Below, piece by piece: positions 7,166 to 14,399 of a stretch of DNA of 15,200 nt. The stretch comes from an uncultured Fibrobacter sp. (lineage in GTDB: Bacteria > Fibrobacterota > Fibrobacteria > Fibrobacterales > Fibrobacteraceae). The position numbers and the translations under genes are program-made. The stretch is from contig CAMZFJ010000013.1 in NCBI GenBank assembly GCA_947306025.1, forward strand, positions 1 through 15,200, read 5' to 3'. The stretch's first letter is position 1. Each line of letters begins with the position of its first letter. The notes under the pieces are model-generated. The model was not told the DNA's origin. It did no database searches and saw only the letters and a program-made list of their open reading frames with translations.

Positions 7166-8602
7166 CTAGAACTTGACGGAAATGCCGAGGTGCGTGGCGA
7201 AGCCGTTGCGGAACAGCAAGTCGGAGAGTTCGCCTTCCAAGGAACCGGCTTTGTCTTTGTCTCCTTGAGCTCCTGGTGTTCCGCTGCCGGACGGACTTGT
7301 TGGGTTTGACGTTCCCGCATCCGTGCTCTTGTTGGAGTTTTGGTCTTTATAGTTGATGTAGAACGGGATGATTTGCGAAACGCCGTAGACGAGCGCTAAG
7401 CTTACGGGACCGTCCTTGCGGATTTCGCATTCGAGGGAGAGGATTGTTCCGATGGCACTCAACTCCCTGAATGTTTTTTCTTTGTACGTGTTGACGGTGG
7501 CAAGGCGCGTTGTTTCGGTTTTCTTGTCGATATCGAGGTCGCCTTTGATGCCGAAAAAATCGAGCCCGACATTTGGCGTAAAGATGTAGCGCTTGCCGAG
7601 ATTCCAGCGGTAGGAGCCGCCGCCAAGAATCGCTTGGGTGCTGAGGTCGGCGTCAACGCGGAATGTTTTTTGCAAAAATGAGAACGAGAGGCCTTTGATG
7701 ACCGAAGCGGGGAGCGCCCGGTTGGGCGCAAGCGTTTCGTAGAAACGATTCGGGTTGCTGCTCAACCTCCCCGCGAGGTAGAAGTATTCGAGGTGCGTGC
7801 GCACTTGTTCGCGTTCCCACTTGGCGTATAGCGAATGGAATGTGGCGTCGAGCGGCATGTACATGAACCGCTTGCGGCTTTCTTCGTTGTGGTAAATGCC
7901 GTAAAGCGTGATGTCGGCGTTGGCGAATGTATAGCCTGCATCTAGGTGGGAATTGCTAAAGTCATACCCGTATTTTGCGTTTAAAATTATGGCGCCTGCG
8001 GAATCCCTCACGTAATATTCCTTGTCCGGATTGTGGGGAATTGTTTTTAGGTAAGCGCCCGATAAATTGATATGGTGTGCGTTGATGTTGTATTCTGCAG
8101 AAAGGCCACCGTAAAGAACGTGGCTTGTCCAGTCCACTGATATGGTTCCGACCATTTCGGTTTTGTGGTCTGGAATCCAGCGCATGTTCCCCATGTCGAT
8201 AGCGCCACCGGCGAACGTTGCATGGACTTTAAAAAGCGAGTCTTTCGGGTGCGCCGAAAGCGTTGTCTTGACGAACGGATAACTGCTAACGTTTACATCA
8301 AATGAAAGATACCTGTAGTTTCCTTCGAAACCGGCGCTTGCAATATTTTGGCGGTTCAGCCCTTTAATGCTCCATTCGTCTGTGTAACGGCCTTGAATGG
8401 CGAAGTGTTCAAACGAACCGTAGACTTTATAGTTGTCAACGGTTAGCGAATCCTTAATGCTACAAGACTTTGTCGAAAATTGCTTGTTGCTCAGGTGTAG
8501 CAAAAAAAGCCCGCCGCAATCGGCGAGCCCAGTATTGCTCATGGCGAGGGCTGCGTTTACCGCAAACCCAAGCGCAAGGAATGTTTTTTTTGCAGTTTTC
8601 AC
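7166..8602 (-). CDS. Outer-membrane beta-barrel protein, function unknown
   Basis: This 478-residue protein has a Sec signal peptide: KTAKK followed by a hydrophobic stretch to ALA at about residue 20. The rest alternates polar and hydrophobic residues with many Tyr/Phe/Gly strands (for example FEGNYRYLSFDVNVSSYP, HLDAGYTFANADITLYG) and ends in the strand HLGISVKF with a terminal Phe, as expected for insertion by the BAM machinery. Residues about 420-453 are a low-complexity Asn/Ser/Pro/Gly loop before the last strand. The start is GTG at 8602, whose G is the last base of the upstream lipoprotein stop (TAGTG), so translation is coupled. An ATG alternative would lose the signal peptide. An A8 run follows at codons 5-7. 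A porin, transporter or surface-assembly role in partnership with the lipoprotein is possible; nothing specific is recognisable. Confidence 0.75.
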   Translation of the reverse strand: MKTAKKTFLALGFAVNAALAMSNTGLADCGGLFLLHLSNKQFSTKSCSIKDSLTVDNYKVYGSFEHFAIQGRYTDEWSIKGLNRQNIASAGFEGNYRYLSFDVNVSSYPFVKTTLSAHPKDSLFKVHATFAGGAIDMGNMRWIPDHKTEMVGTISVDWTSHVLYGGLSAEYNINAHHINLSGAYLKTIPHNPDKEYYVRDSAGAIILNAKYGYDFSNSHLDAGYTFANADITLYGIYHNEESRKRFMYMPLDATFHSLYAKWEREQVRTHLEYFYLAGRLSSNPNRFYETLAPNRALPASVIKGLSFSFLQKTFRVDADLSTQAILGGGSYRWNLGKRYIFTPNVGLDFFGIKGDLDIDKKTETTRLATVNTYKEKTFRELSAIGTILSLECEIRKDGPVSLALVYGVSQIIPFYINYKDQNSNKSTDAGTSNPTSPSGSGTPGAQGDKDKAGSLEGELSDLLFRNGFATHLGISVKF

Positions 8603-10182
8603 TACCAGTCGATACCGCTGCTACGAGATTCGGTCTTGAAAATTTCCCAGAATCTAGCTTCTGTCATGCCCGGGAATACGCCGCCAACGGTGATATCGGG
8701 GAAGAAGATGAGGTTTTGCATTTCGTCAAGTGTGTAGTTATAGAATTTTGCTTTTCTGTTTGTTTCTATTGCCTTGGCGATCATTTCTTCGGAAACTTTT
8801 CCATTTAACAAGCCCTGTATAGAGATGGTCTTGTTGCCTGCCGGATCGGTAAAGTAGAATACGTTAGGAATGTATTCGTCGTAAGGAATTGCGAATACTT
8901 GAACGCCATCTTGAATTTTGCAAACGGAGGAACTCAGAGTTACCGGAGCAAGCGTCTTTAAAATAGAAGTGTCGTCGCTGCCATGATAGTAGTTGTCCGT
9001 TGGGGTGAAGGTAACTGTGCAATTCGTTGCTTTGACATCGAAACATTGATACATGTAATCATTATTGAATTCTGCATCGGCGCAGTATTCTGCGGTGCCT
9101 GCAGGGTATGCGGTTGTATAAAGATCGCCGTAGAAGTAATCGGCCTTTCTGCCGTTTTTCTCAATCTGGGCTCTTACTGCTTTGTTGATTTCAAATTCGG
9201 CATAAGTGTCTCCACCCCAAAGTTGCGGTGCCCAATAGAAACCTTCTGCGGGGATGTTCCATACGGAGTAGTCGTTCGTCTTGTGGTAAGGGAGATAATC
9301 TTGCCAGCCATCGGTAATTTCGAAGAACTTGGCGATGTTGACCGTAACCTTGGAACCTGCCGGGAGCGTGATTTCTACACCGGAGTGGAGCGCCTTGCGG
9401 TATTGTTCCAAGGAATCGATTGCCTTTTGGAAGTCTTTTGCGCTCACGTCGGCCATTTCATCGTCACCGACAATGTAAGGGTCGTTCAATTGAGTCTGGA
9501 TGCCCTTCTTGGATTCGTCGATACCGTACTGGAGGCCTGCTTCTACGAATTGAATTGCGGAATCCAGCAAGTTCGGGATGTCTCTATAGCGCGTTTTCCA
9601 GTTGTCGTAAACGGTCGTGAAGGAGCTGCCCTTATCCATTAAGGAAATGATATGGTCTGCAAATCTCTTGGTGTCACCATCGTATTCGTCGGCGTCGGTC
9701 ATCCAATCGTATTTGCCGTTCGAGGAAATATCGATGTTGAGGCTTGCGCCGAATGTGAGTACAGCCTTGGCGACGAACATGGTGGCAAGTGCCGGGGCGA
9801 ATTCGCCACGGTCGAGTTCAAGCTTTCTGTTTTCAAGGTCGTAGTGGCAGACGAAGTTGTCGTCGCCAACGATGTTCTTCAAGTAAATGATAGCGGAATC
9901 CAAGGACGGAATGGCTGCTGCTAGGGCTTCTTGGCCCATGGTCGTGAGGTGCTTTCCGTCGCCTGCGATGAGGAGCTGGTTGAAATCTTCAATGCCCATG
10001 TCGGCGAGGTTTGTCTTGTTCGTGACAGTGTCGATAAAGGACTTGATCTTGGTGTTGTTCATCAAGTCGGTAATGATGCTCAAGGCGTAACCGAGTTGTG
10101 CTTCGCAGTTTGCTGGGTATTTGTCCAAATGTGCTCTTGGTTTGTGCACTGATGGTTTGAGCATTCTTGAGGTTGTTGTCAC
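8602..10182 (-). CDS. C-terminal reading frame of the broken lipoprotein (526 codons)
   Basis: This is the longest intact frame of the disrupted lipoprotein gene. Its first 16 codons from ATG 10182 overlap the N-terminal frame and do not look like genuine protein; the true sequence begins at about residue 17. A protein made from this start would lack a signal peptide and lipid anchor and would stay in the cytoplasm. No ribosome site is evident before 10182. Confidence 0.5.
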   Translation of the reverse strand: MTTTSRMLKPSVHKPRAHLDKYPANCEAQLGYALSIITDLMNNTKIKSFIDTVTNKTNLADMGIEDFNQLLIAGDGKHLTTMGQEALAAAIPSLDSAIIYLKNIVGDDNFVCHYDLENRKLELDRGEFAPALATMFVAKAVLTFGASLNIDISSNGKYDWMTDADEYDGDTKRFADHIISLMDKGSSFTTVYDNWKTRYRDIPNLLDSAIQFVEAGLQYGIDESKKGIQTQLNDPYIVGDDEMADVSAKDFQKAIDSLEQYRKALHSGVEITLPAGSKVTVNIAKFFEITDGWQDYLPYHKTNDYSVWNIPAEGFYWAPQLWGGDTYAEFEINKAVRAQIEKNGRKADYFYGDLYTTAYPAGTAEYCADAEFNNDYMYQCFDVKATNCTVTFTPTDNYYHGSDDTSILKTLAPVTLSSSVCKIQDGVQVFAIPYDEYIPNVFYFTDPAGNKTISIQGLLNGKVSEEMIAKAIETNRKAKFYNYTLDEMQNLIFFPDITVGGVFPGMTEARFWEIFKTESRSSGIDW

Positions 10183-10399
10183 CCAGTTCTTCTAAAACGT
10201 CCTTGATGCTTGCTTTTGCGCTTTCCAGTTGTGCGGCTACGGTTGCGTCCGTGACTTCTTGACAGCTAAATGCATTGAAGTTCGGGCTAGTTGGGGTGTC
10301 GGCGGGTTGCGCGACATTGGTGGGGTTGCTGTCGGAACATCCCATCATAAATGAGCATGCTCCAATAGCAAGAACGATCAGTTTACTTGTTTTTTTCAT
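9989..10399 (-). CDS. N-terminal reading frame of the broken lipoprotein (136 codons)
   Basis: It carries the lipoprotein signal (MKKTSKLIVLAIGACSFMMGC) and about 67 further sensible residues, then an out-of-frame tail of about 48 residues rich in Arg, His and Gln ending at 9989. If the frameshift is real, the product is a short exported lipoprotein with an aberrant tail. Confidence 0.5.
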   Translation of the reverse strand: MKKTSKLIVLAIGACSFMMGCSDSNPTNVAQPADTPTSPNFNAFSCQEVTDATVAAQLESAKASIKDVLEELGDNNLKNAQTISAQTKSTFGQIPSKLRSTTRLRLEHHYRLDEQHQDQVLYRHCHEQDKPRRHGH

Positions 10400-10404
10400 A
10401 AATA

Positions 10405-10452
10405 CTCCTTCTTTTTTGTAGCGTAATATACAAAATTGATTTTACAGAACAA
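10405..10452 (-). promoter_or_regulatory. Candidate promoter and ribosome site of the lipoprotein-barrel operon
   Basis: On the minus strand TTGTTC (10452-10447), a 16-base spacer and TATATT (10430-10425) precede AAGGAG (10410-10405) and ATG 10399. The spacing is good and the -35 moderate. This suggests the pair is transcribed independently of the flippase-like gene that ends at 10493. The rest of the gap 10400-10492 holds a T9 run (10468-10476) and no convincing terminator. Confidence 0.45.
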
Positions 10453-10492
10453 GTCCTTTGTATGAAGTTTTTTTTTGACCGCCGCGAGTCGG

Positions 10493-11440
10493 TTATTTTT
10501 TGCGGGCGAGGAGTACGACGGCTCCTTGTGCGGCTTGAAAAAGCAATGGAATGTAACCTAATAATCCGGCGGATAAAACGATAGGGGCCGGGATGCCAAG
10601 GATTCCCGTGAATAGCGCGACTTGCGTTCCTTCGCGGACGCCGATGCCGTTTAAAGAAATCGGGAGCATCGATGTGACTATTGTAATGCTTGTGAAAACG
10701 ACCAGGATGCTGGTATCGACATGGACTCCGACGGCGCGGAAATAGGCGTAAGCGATGAACAGCGTCAATAGCTGTAACCAAAGGGAATCTAGCGAAGAAA
10801 GCAGAATTTGTTTCTTGTGTTTTCTGTATATAGAAAGGCTTTCTTGGAGTTTGGTAATGAATTTGAATTTATTTGTGATTGATTGCGGGAAGGGGAGCTT
10901 GTCCGAGAAAAGGCAGAGCGAAATGAATACAACGCAGGCGAATGTGGCTGCCGTCATAATCAAGGTGTAGCTCAAGGGAATGTCAGCCTTGCTGAGTGCG
11001 AACGGGAGTGCTACAAAGAAACAGAGGAACATGGCCAAGAGGCCCTGAATGCGGGCGATGAGGACTGCCGAGACCGATTGGCTTGTCTGGTTGAACTTCT
11101 TCCCGAAGGCGAGCGATTTGACGGCGTCTCCGCCAAAACCGGTGGGGAGAAGGTTGTTGAAAAAGTAGCCCATGGCAGTGTAGGCGTAGTATGTTTTGAA
11201 CGGAATATCGGGACCTTGCACCGAAAGTCCCTTCCAGCGGTTAGCCTGAATGACCATGACAAGAGTAGCGGCGACTAGCATAGCTACTATCCACGGAGTC
11301 ATGCCCAAATTCCAGTTGTCGACAACCTCGCTTAAAGGGATTTTATAGAAAATATAAGCGAAACCACCCACGCTGACGAGGATTTGTATGATACGCTTGG
11401 CGAAACCTTTTTTATTTGTCTTATTCTGTGCCATTGTCAT
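10493..11440 (-). CDS. Flippase-like integral membrane protein (LPG synthase TM/UPF0104, PF03706 type), second copy
   Basis: This 315-residue protein has about eight hydrophobic segments (for example near residues 17-32, 49-64, 130-150, 159-178, 217-237, 245-265 and 285-312). It shows both family hallmarks: FFNNLLPTGFGGDAVKS at 93-109 and SMLPISLNGIGVREG at 257-271, aligned with the copy at 1946-2974. The two are clearly paralogous but diverged. The N-terminus is basic (NKTNKKGFAKR), putting it on the cytoplasmic side. Two starts are possible, ATG 11440 (M1) and ATG 11434 (M3); neither has a Shine-Dalgarno, and the -10 box position favours 11434 as a leaderless start. A role in handling lipid-linked glycan or phospholipid intermediates is likely by family, but the substrate is unknown. 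It lacks the C-terminal synthetase domain of true MprF. Confidence 0.85.
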   Translation of the reverse strand: MTMAQNKTNKKGFAKRIIQILVSVGGFAYIFYKIPLSEVVDNWNLGMTPWIVAMLVAATLVMVIQANRWKGLSVQGPDIPFKTYYAYTAMGYFFNNLLPTGFGGDAVKSLAFGKKFNQTSQSVSAVLIARIQGLLAMFLCFFVALPFALSKADIPLSYTLIMTAATFACVVFISLCLFSDKLPFPQSITNKFKFITKLQESLSIYRKHKKQILLSSLDSLWLQLLTLFIAYAYFRAVGVHVDTSILVVFTSITIVTSMLPISLNGIGVREGTQVALFTGILGIPAPIVLSAGLLGYIPLLFQAAQGAVVLLARKK

Positions 11441-11442
11441 AT

Positions 11443-11451
11443 ATTATAGCA
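11443..11451 (-). promoter_or_regulatory. Extended -10 promoter TGCTATAAT of the second flippase-like gene
   Basis: On the minus strand TGC-TATAAT occupies 11451-11443, a perfect extended -10. No good -35 is present at 16-18 bases, which extended -10 promoters can tolerate. Expected transcription start is around 11437-11434, at or next to the second ATG, so the message would be essentially leaderless. Confidence 0.55.
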
Positions 11452-11524
11452 TTTTTCGCGATGTGCTGTAGTTGTAGTTGAACTTTATATGAGCCAAAAA
11501 ATCAGGATTTTTATGTGTTTTCAT

Positions 11525-11569
11525 GATACAGTCTGTATCCGCATGATACGAAGTGTATCCTCATGATAC
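11525..11569. promoter_or_regulatory. Operator-like array: five GATAC/GTATC half-sites at 10-bp steps
   Basis: GATAC at 11525, GTATC at 11535, GATAC at 11545, GTATC at 11555 and GATAC at 11565 lie exactly 10 bp apart, alternate in orientation, and are separated by 5-base spacers of differing sequence. Read in 20-bp units, it is a tandem repeat of CATGATACNNNNNGTATCCN (about 2.5 copies). All half-sites would face one side of the helix, as in cooperative binding of a dimeric regulator. It lies in the 233-base divergent gap, 37 bp upstream of the -35 box of the LamG lipoprotein gene and about 75 bp upstream of the flippase-like promoter. The binding protein is unknown. Confidence 0.65.
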
Positions 11570-11605
11570 AAATTGCCAATTTCTGACATAAAAAACTTAA
11601 CATTT

Positions 11606-11634
11606 TTGAGGAAAACGTCTTGTTTTGGTATAAA
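11606..11634 (+). promoter_or_regulatory. Promoter of the LamG lipoprotein gene
   Basis: TTGAGG (11606-11611), a 17-base spacer and TATAAA (11629-11634), the latter preceded by TGG to give an extended -10. Start is expected near 11641, leaving a leader of about 33 bases with the strong ribosome site GGAGGA at 11665-11670. Confidence 0.65.
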
Positions 11635-11673
11635 CAAAAAGTTAATTTCTTTAATACCAAGAATGGAGGAAAT

Positions 11674-14319
11674 ATGAAATTAAAAAATTTAGCTTCCGCT
11701 GCAGCATTAGCTTCGTTAGGAGTGTTTGCTGGGTGCTCGGACTCGTCAACACCATCCCCTGTCGCAAATGGCATTGATGGCAATGTCAACGTGGTTGGCG
11801 GGACCGTAGCTTCAAATACGAACTATAATGCAGCGAGAGTTAAACTTTCCCAATATTCACACTCTGTTGTGAATGAATGGGAAATGGATACCACGGCAGT
11901 TGCTCCAGATACCGTTCCCGGATCTGTAACTGCCGCCTTCCAAGAAGGAGGAAACTTCGCCATTGAGGCTGATGTGGCAGTCGATTCGTCCGATGCATAT
12001 ACCGTTGCATCTGCTGGTATCGGTGGAACGGGATCTGCTTGGCTGTTGCAGGTCGACAATGGCGAAGTCATTTTTAAGTGGCGCGAAAAGAAGGACGATG
12101 AGTGGAGCGTCCTCAAGGCCGATAAGGATTTCCGTTTAGGGGAATGGAACGATGTTCGTTTGGAACATGTGGACTCTTTGAGCGTCCTTATTGTGAATGG
12201 CGAAATTGCCGGCGCCTATCAGCACAATGTTCATTTGGGAAATATCCAGGGCGAAATCACCTTCGGTTATGACCGTACGGAAACGGATCGCACCAATAGC
12301 GATGGCCGTATCGCTGTCATCCGCGTTGAGCATACCTTTAGTATTTATGTAGTTCCTGTTGAATCTTCTAGCGGCGAAGTTGTTCCTGAGGAAACGAGCA
12401 CGACGCTCGGTGGCCGTGATTGGATTGCCGCTTGGGAATTCAATGATGCTTCTAATGTCGGTCGCGACTTCTCTGGAAACGGTCACACGGCTGTTATTGG
12501 CGAAGGCGCTGTTACTACTGCCGATGGCATTGCCAAATTCGATGGCAAGTCCGGCTTTAGCGTGCCGCTGGCTCCGGATTTCAAGATTAACGATTTCGTG
12601 ATCGAATCTCGCTTTAAACCGGCTAGCACTTCTCGCTTCAATAACATCTTGGTTTCTGAACCTCCTGGACGTTATGGCGATGGCTGGATCTTCCGCCTCG
12701 GCTACGGAAAGCTTTATTTCAATATCCGTGACGAAGCCAATGGAACGGGTTGGTCTGAATTCGAAATCGCCTCTGTTCCGATGGACGAATGGACGGTTGC
12801 CCGTGTTGAACGCCTCGGTGACGAAATCAGCTTCTTTATCAATGACACGTTGATGAGAACTGTTAAGTTCAAGGGCGATGTGAGCGACTTGACCTATAAC
12901 TGGGGCCTTGGCTATGATGCTATGAACCAGGCTATTCATCAGCGTTATTTTGATGGTGAAATTGACTACATCCGCTTTGGCGAAAATCTTGAAAGCGTTC
13001 CGGTTGAAGTTGTTCCTGTAGTCGATACGGCTAAGGTCGACACAGAGAAGGATGTTGTAGAACAGAAACCTGAAGAACAGAAGCCGGTTGAAGAAAAGCC
13101 TGTCGAAGATGTTGTTGATACGGCTGCAGTTGTCGAAAAGCCTGTTTCTGAAGTCGAAGGCGACTGGATTGCGGCTTGGGAATTCAATGATGCCGAAAAT
13201 GTCGGTCGCGATTTCACTGGAAACGGTCACACGGCAAAGATCGGTGAAGGTGCGGTTGTCGCTCTTGATGGTATCGCAGGTTTCAACGGCAAGTCTGGAT
13301 TCTCTGTGGCTCTTGCAGAAGACATCAACATCAACGAATTTGTGGTTGAAGCTCGCGTAAAGCCGACTCAGTTTGGCACCATGCAGAATATCATCGTAGC
13401 TGAACCTCCTGGAAGAGGCGTTGATGGCTGGCAGCTCCGTATAGATGAAGGTGTTTTGACTGTTCATCTCCGCGATTCTCAGAAGGACGGCGACAACTGG
13501 AACATTTTCCCGGGCAAGCGTATGACTTTGGGTGAATGGAGCACGGTTCGCGTTGAACGCAGCAATGATTCCCTCAAGGTGTTCCAGGATGGTGAACTTA
13601 CGGTTTCTGTTGCCTACACGGGTGATTTGACCCAGATGCGCTATAACTGGGGCCTTGGCTATGATGCTATGAATCAGGCTTTCCACAACCGCTACTTCAT
13701 TGGCGAAATGGACTACGTGCGCTTTGGCAAGTTTGAAGGTTTCTCCACTGCTAATGGCGCTGCTTGGGAATTCAACGAACCGACCTATGTGGGACTTGAT
13801 AGAATGGCCAACAATTCTACCCGCAATTTGGTGGGTGCCCCGAAGATTGCTGATTCTACGGTAGTTCTCGATGGCGAATCTGGCTTGCAGGTGGCTCTTT
13901 CTCCGACGTTCGCTCGCAATACCTTTGCCGTTGAAGCACGCGTAAAGCCGACAAAGTTTGGCGGAATGCAGAACATCATCGTGGCAGAACCTCCTGGATG
14001 CCGTGGCGATGGCTGGATTATCCGCCTCGATGATGGTGTGCTCGATGCTTATTTCCGCGATGAAAACACCGATGGCTCTACATGGAATTCTCTCTATGGT
14101 AAGAAGCTTGCACTTGATGAATGGACCACGATTCGCGTAGAACGCAGTGCCGATTCTATCAAGGTGTTCCAGAATGGCGAATTGACGGTAAAGGCTGCCG
14201 CTAAGGGCGATGTGTCTCAGTTGGGCTATAACATCGGTATCGGTTATGATGCCATGAACCAGGCCATTCACGATCGTTTCTTTGTCGGTGAAATTGATTA
14301 CATCCGTTACTTCGAATAG
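11674..14319 (+). CDS. Multi-domain LamG/concanavalin A-like surface lipoprotein
   Basis: This 881-residue protein starts at ATG 11674, 3 bases after GGAGGA; the in-frame ATG at 11620 precedes the expected transcript start. The signal peptide ends in GVFAGC with lipidated Cys21. Four LamG-like beta-sandwich domains follow: a diverged first (about 66-223), then three close copies at about 249-435, 497-686 and 693-881. The copies share AAWEFN, NGKSGFSV, EPPGRxxDGW, a valine-rich V-R-V-E-R strand and YNWGLGYDAMNQAxHxRYF. An acidic Pro/Glu/Val/Lys linker (436-496) separates domains 2 and 3. LamG_3-type folds bind carbohydrate or protein ligands, so an outer-membrane-anchored adhesin or glycan-binding role is likely. 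No catalytic motif of glycosidases is seen. The gene is monocistronic between a strong promoter and a terminator. Confidence 0.85.
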   Translation: MKLKNLASAAALASLGVFAGCSDSSTPSPVANGIDGNVNVVGGTVASNTNYNAARVKLSQYSHSVVNEWEMDTTAVAPDTVPGSVTAAFQEGGNFAIEADVAVDSSDAYTVASAGIGGTGSAWLLQVDNGEVIFKWREKKDDEWSVLKADKDFRLGEWNDVRLEHVDSLSVLIVNGEIAGAYQHNVHLGNIQGEITFGYDRTETDRTNSDGRIAVIRVEHTFSIYVVPVESSSGEVVPEETSTTLGGRDWIAAWEFNDASNVGRDFSGNGHTAVIGEGAVTTADGIAKFDGKSGFSVPLAPDFKINDFVIESRFKPASTSRFNNILVSEPPGRYGDGWIFRLGYGKLYFNIRDEANGTGWSEFEIASVPMDEWTVARVERLGDEISFFINDTLMRTVKFKGDVSDLTYNWGLGYDAMNQAIHQRYFDGEIDYIRFGENLESVPVEVVPVVDTAKVDTEKDVVEQKPEEQKPVEEKPVEDVVDTAAVVEKPVSEVEGDWIAAWEFNDAENVGRDFTGNGHTAKIGEGAVVALDGIAGFNGKSGFSVALAEDININEFVVEARVKPTQFGTMQNIIVAEPPGRGVDGWQLRIDEGVLTVHLRDSQKDGDNWNIFPGKRMTLGEWSTVRVERSNDSLKVFQDGELTVSVAYTGDLTQMRYNWGLGYDAMNQAFHNRYFIGEMDYVRFGKFEGFSTANGAAWEFNEPTYVGLDRMANNSTRNLVGAPKIADSTVVLDGESGLQVALSPTFARNTFAVEARVKPTKFGGMQNIIVAEPPGCRGDGWIIRLDDGVLDAYFRDENTDGSTWNSLYGKKLALDEWTTIRVERSADSIKVFQNGELTVKAAAKGDVSQLGYNIGIGYDAMNQAIHDRFFVGEIDYIRYFE
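12418..14316 (+). repeat. Three long coding repeats (LamG modules)
   Basis: Modules at about 12418-12975, 13162-13737 and 13753-14316 align along their whole length. The first two are nearest to each other and share a 33-base exact match (12894-12926 and 13641-13673) and near-identical 5' ends around TGGGAATTCAATGATGC. The third has lost the opening GNGHT segment. This points to stepwise internal duplication, with the first two split most recently or kept alike by recombination. Confidence 0.8.
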
Positions 14320-14333
14320 TAGTTTTTTTCCTT

Positions 14334-14342
14334 TGGTATAAT
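14334..14342 (+). promoter_or_regulatory. Extended -10 promoter TGGTATAAT before the terminator
   Basis: TGG-TATAAT lies 15 bases after the LamG stop and just before the hairpin at 14353. It shares TTTGGTATAA with the LamG gene promoter. No clear -35 is present. Start near 14349 would make a transcript that enters the terminator hairpin at once and, on read-through, continues into the GT2 gene. Confidence 0.45.
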
Positions 14343-14352
14343 GTATATTTGT

Positions 14353-14390
14353 AGGGTCTCCTCGATTTTTCGGGGGCCCTTCTTTTTTTT
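14353..14390 (+). terminator. Intrinsic terminator after the LamG lipoprotein gene
   Basis: AGGGTCTCC (14353-14361) pairs with GGGGGCCCT (14372-14380), 9 bp including two G-T pairs, with a 10-base loop and the T-rich tail TCTTTTTTTT. It lies directly upstream of the next gene and could also attenuate it. Confidence 0.8.
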
Positions 14391-14399
14391 GGATAATTT

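Larger units (their letters stand above)
8602..10399 (-). pseudogene. Large lipoprotein, frame broken by one extra base near 10135
   Basis: The gene starts at ATG 10399 with AAGGAG 6 bases upstream. A signal peptide ends in SFMMGC with Cys21 as the probable lipidated residue. The first frame reads sensibly to K88 (ISAQTK) and then turns into Arg/His-rich nonsense. The second frame continues from base 10134 (AHLDKYPANCEAQLGYALSI) for 510 residues to the TAG at 8602. Skipping base 10135 joins the two into a coherent protein of about 598 residues. The junction resembles a TPR-like helix (KYPANCEAQLGYAL), and much of the first half is predicted helical; the C-terminal half has alternating beta-type sequence. 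Function is unknown. The following barrel gene overlaps the stop by one base, so the pair was built as an operon. The break may be a real mutation or a sequencing error; no homopolymer is present at the site. Confidence 0.75.

Noticed and set aside
8983..9642. 219-codon plus-strand frame opposite the broken lipoprotein
   Set aside because: Cys/Val-rich antisense shadow with no ribosome site; the minus strand reads as a coherent protein.
10120..10150. Programmed ribosomal frameshift in the lipoprotein
   Set aside because: The site (ACCAAGAGCAC on the minus strand) has no slippery heptamer, no rare or stop codon at the shift point and no evident stimulating structure.
10472..10496. Terminator hairpin between the second flippase-like gene and the lipoprotein
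   Set aside because: Only a 4-bp ACCG/CGGT stem can form, and the T-runs lie on the wrong side for the minus-strand gene.
11521..11570. Short CRISPR-like array
   Set aside because: The 20-bp period is far too short and half-sites alternate in orientation; it fits an operator, not repeats and spacers.
12136..14271. Uninterrupted 711-codon frame on the minus strand opposite the LamG lipoprotein gene
   Set aside because: It is the mirror of a codon-biased repetitive gene; it has no ribosome site, no signal or domain pattern, and its composition (many Ile/Arg/His/Phe) is typical of an antisense shadow.
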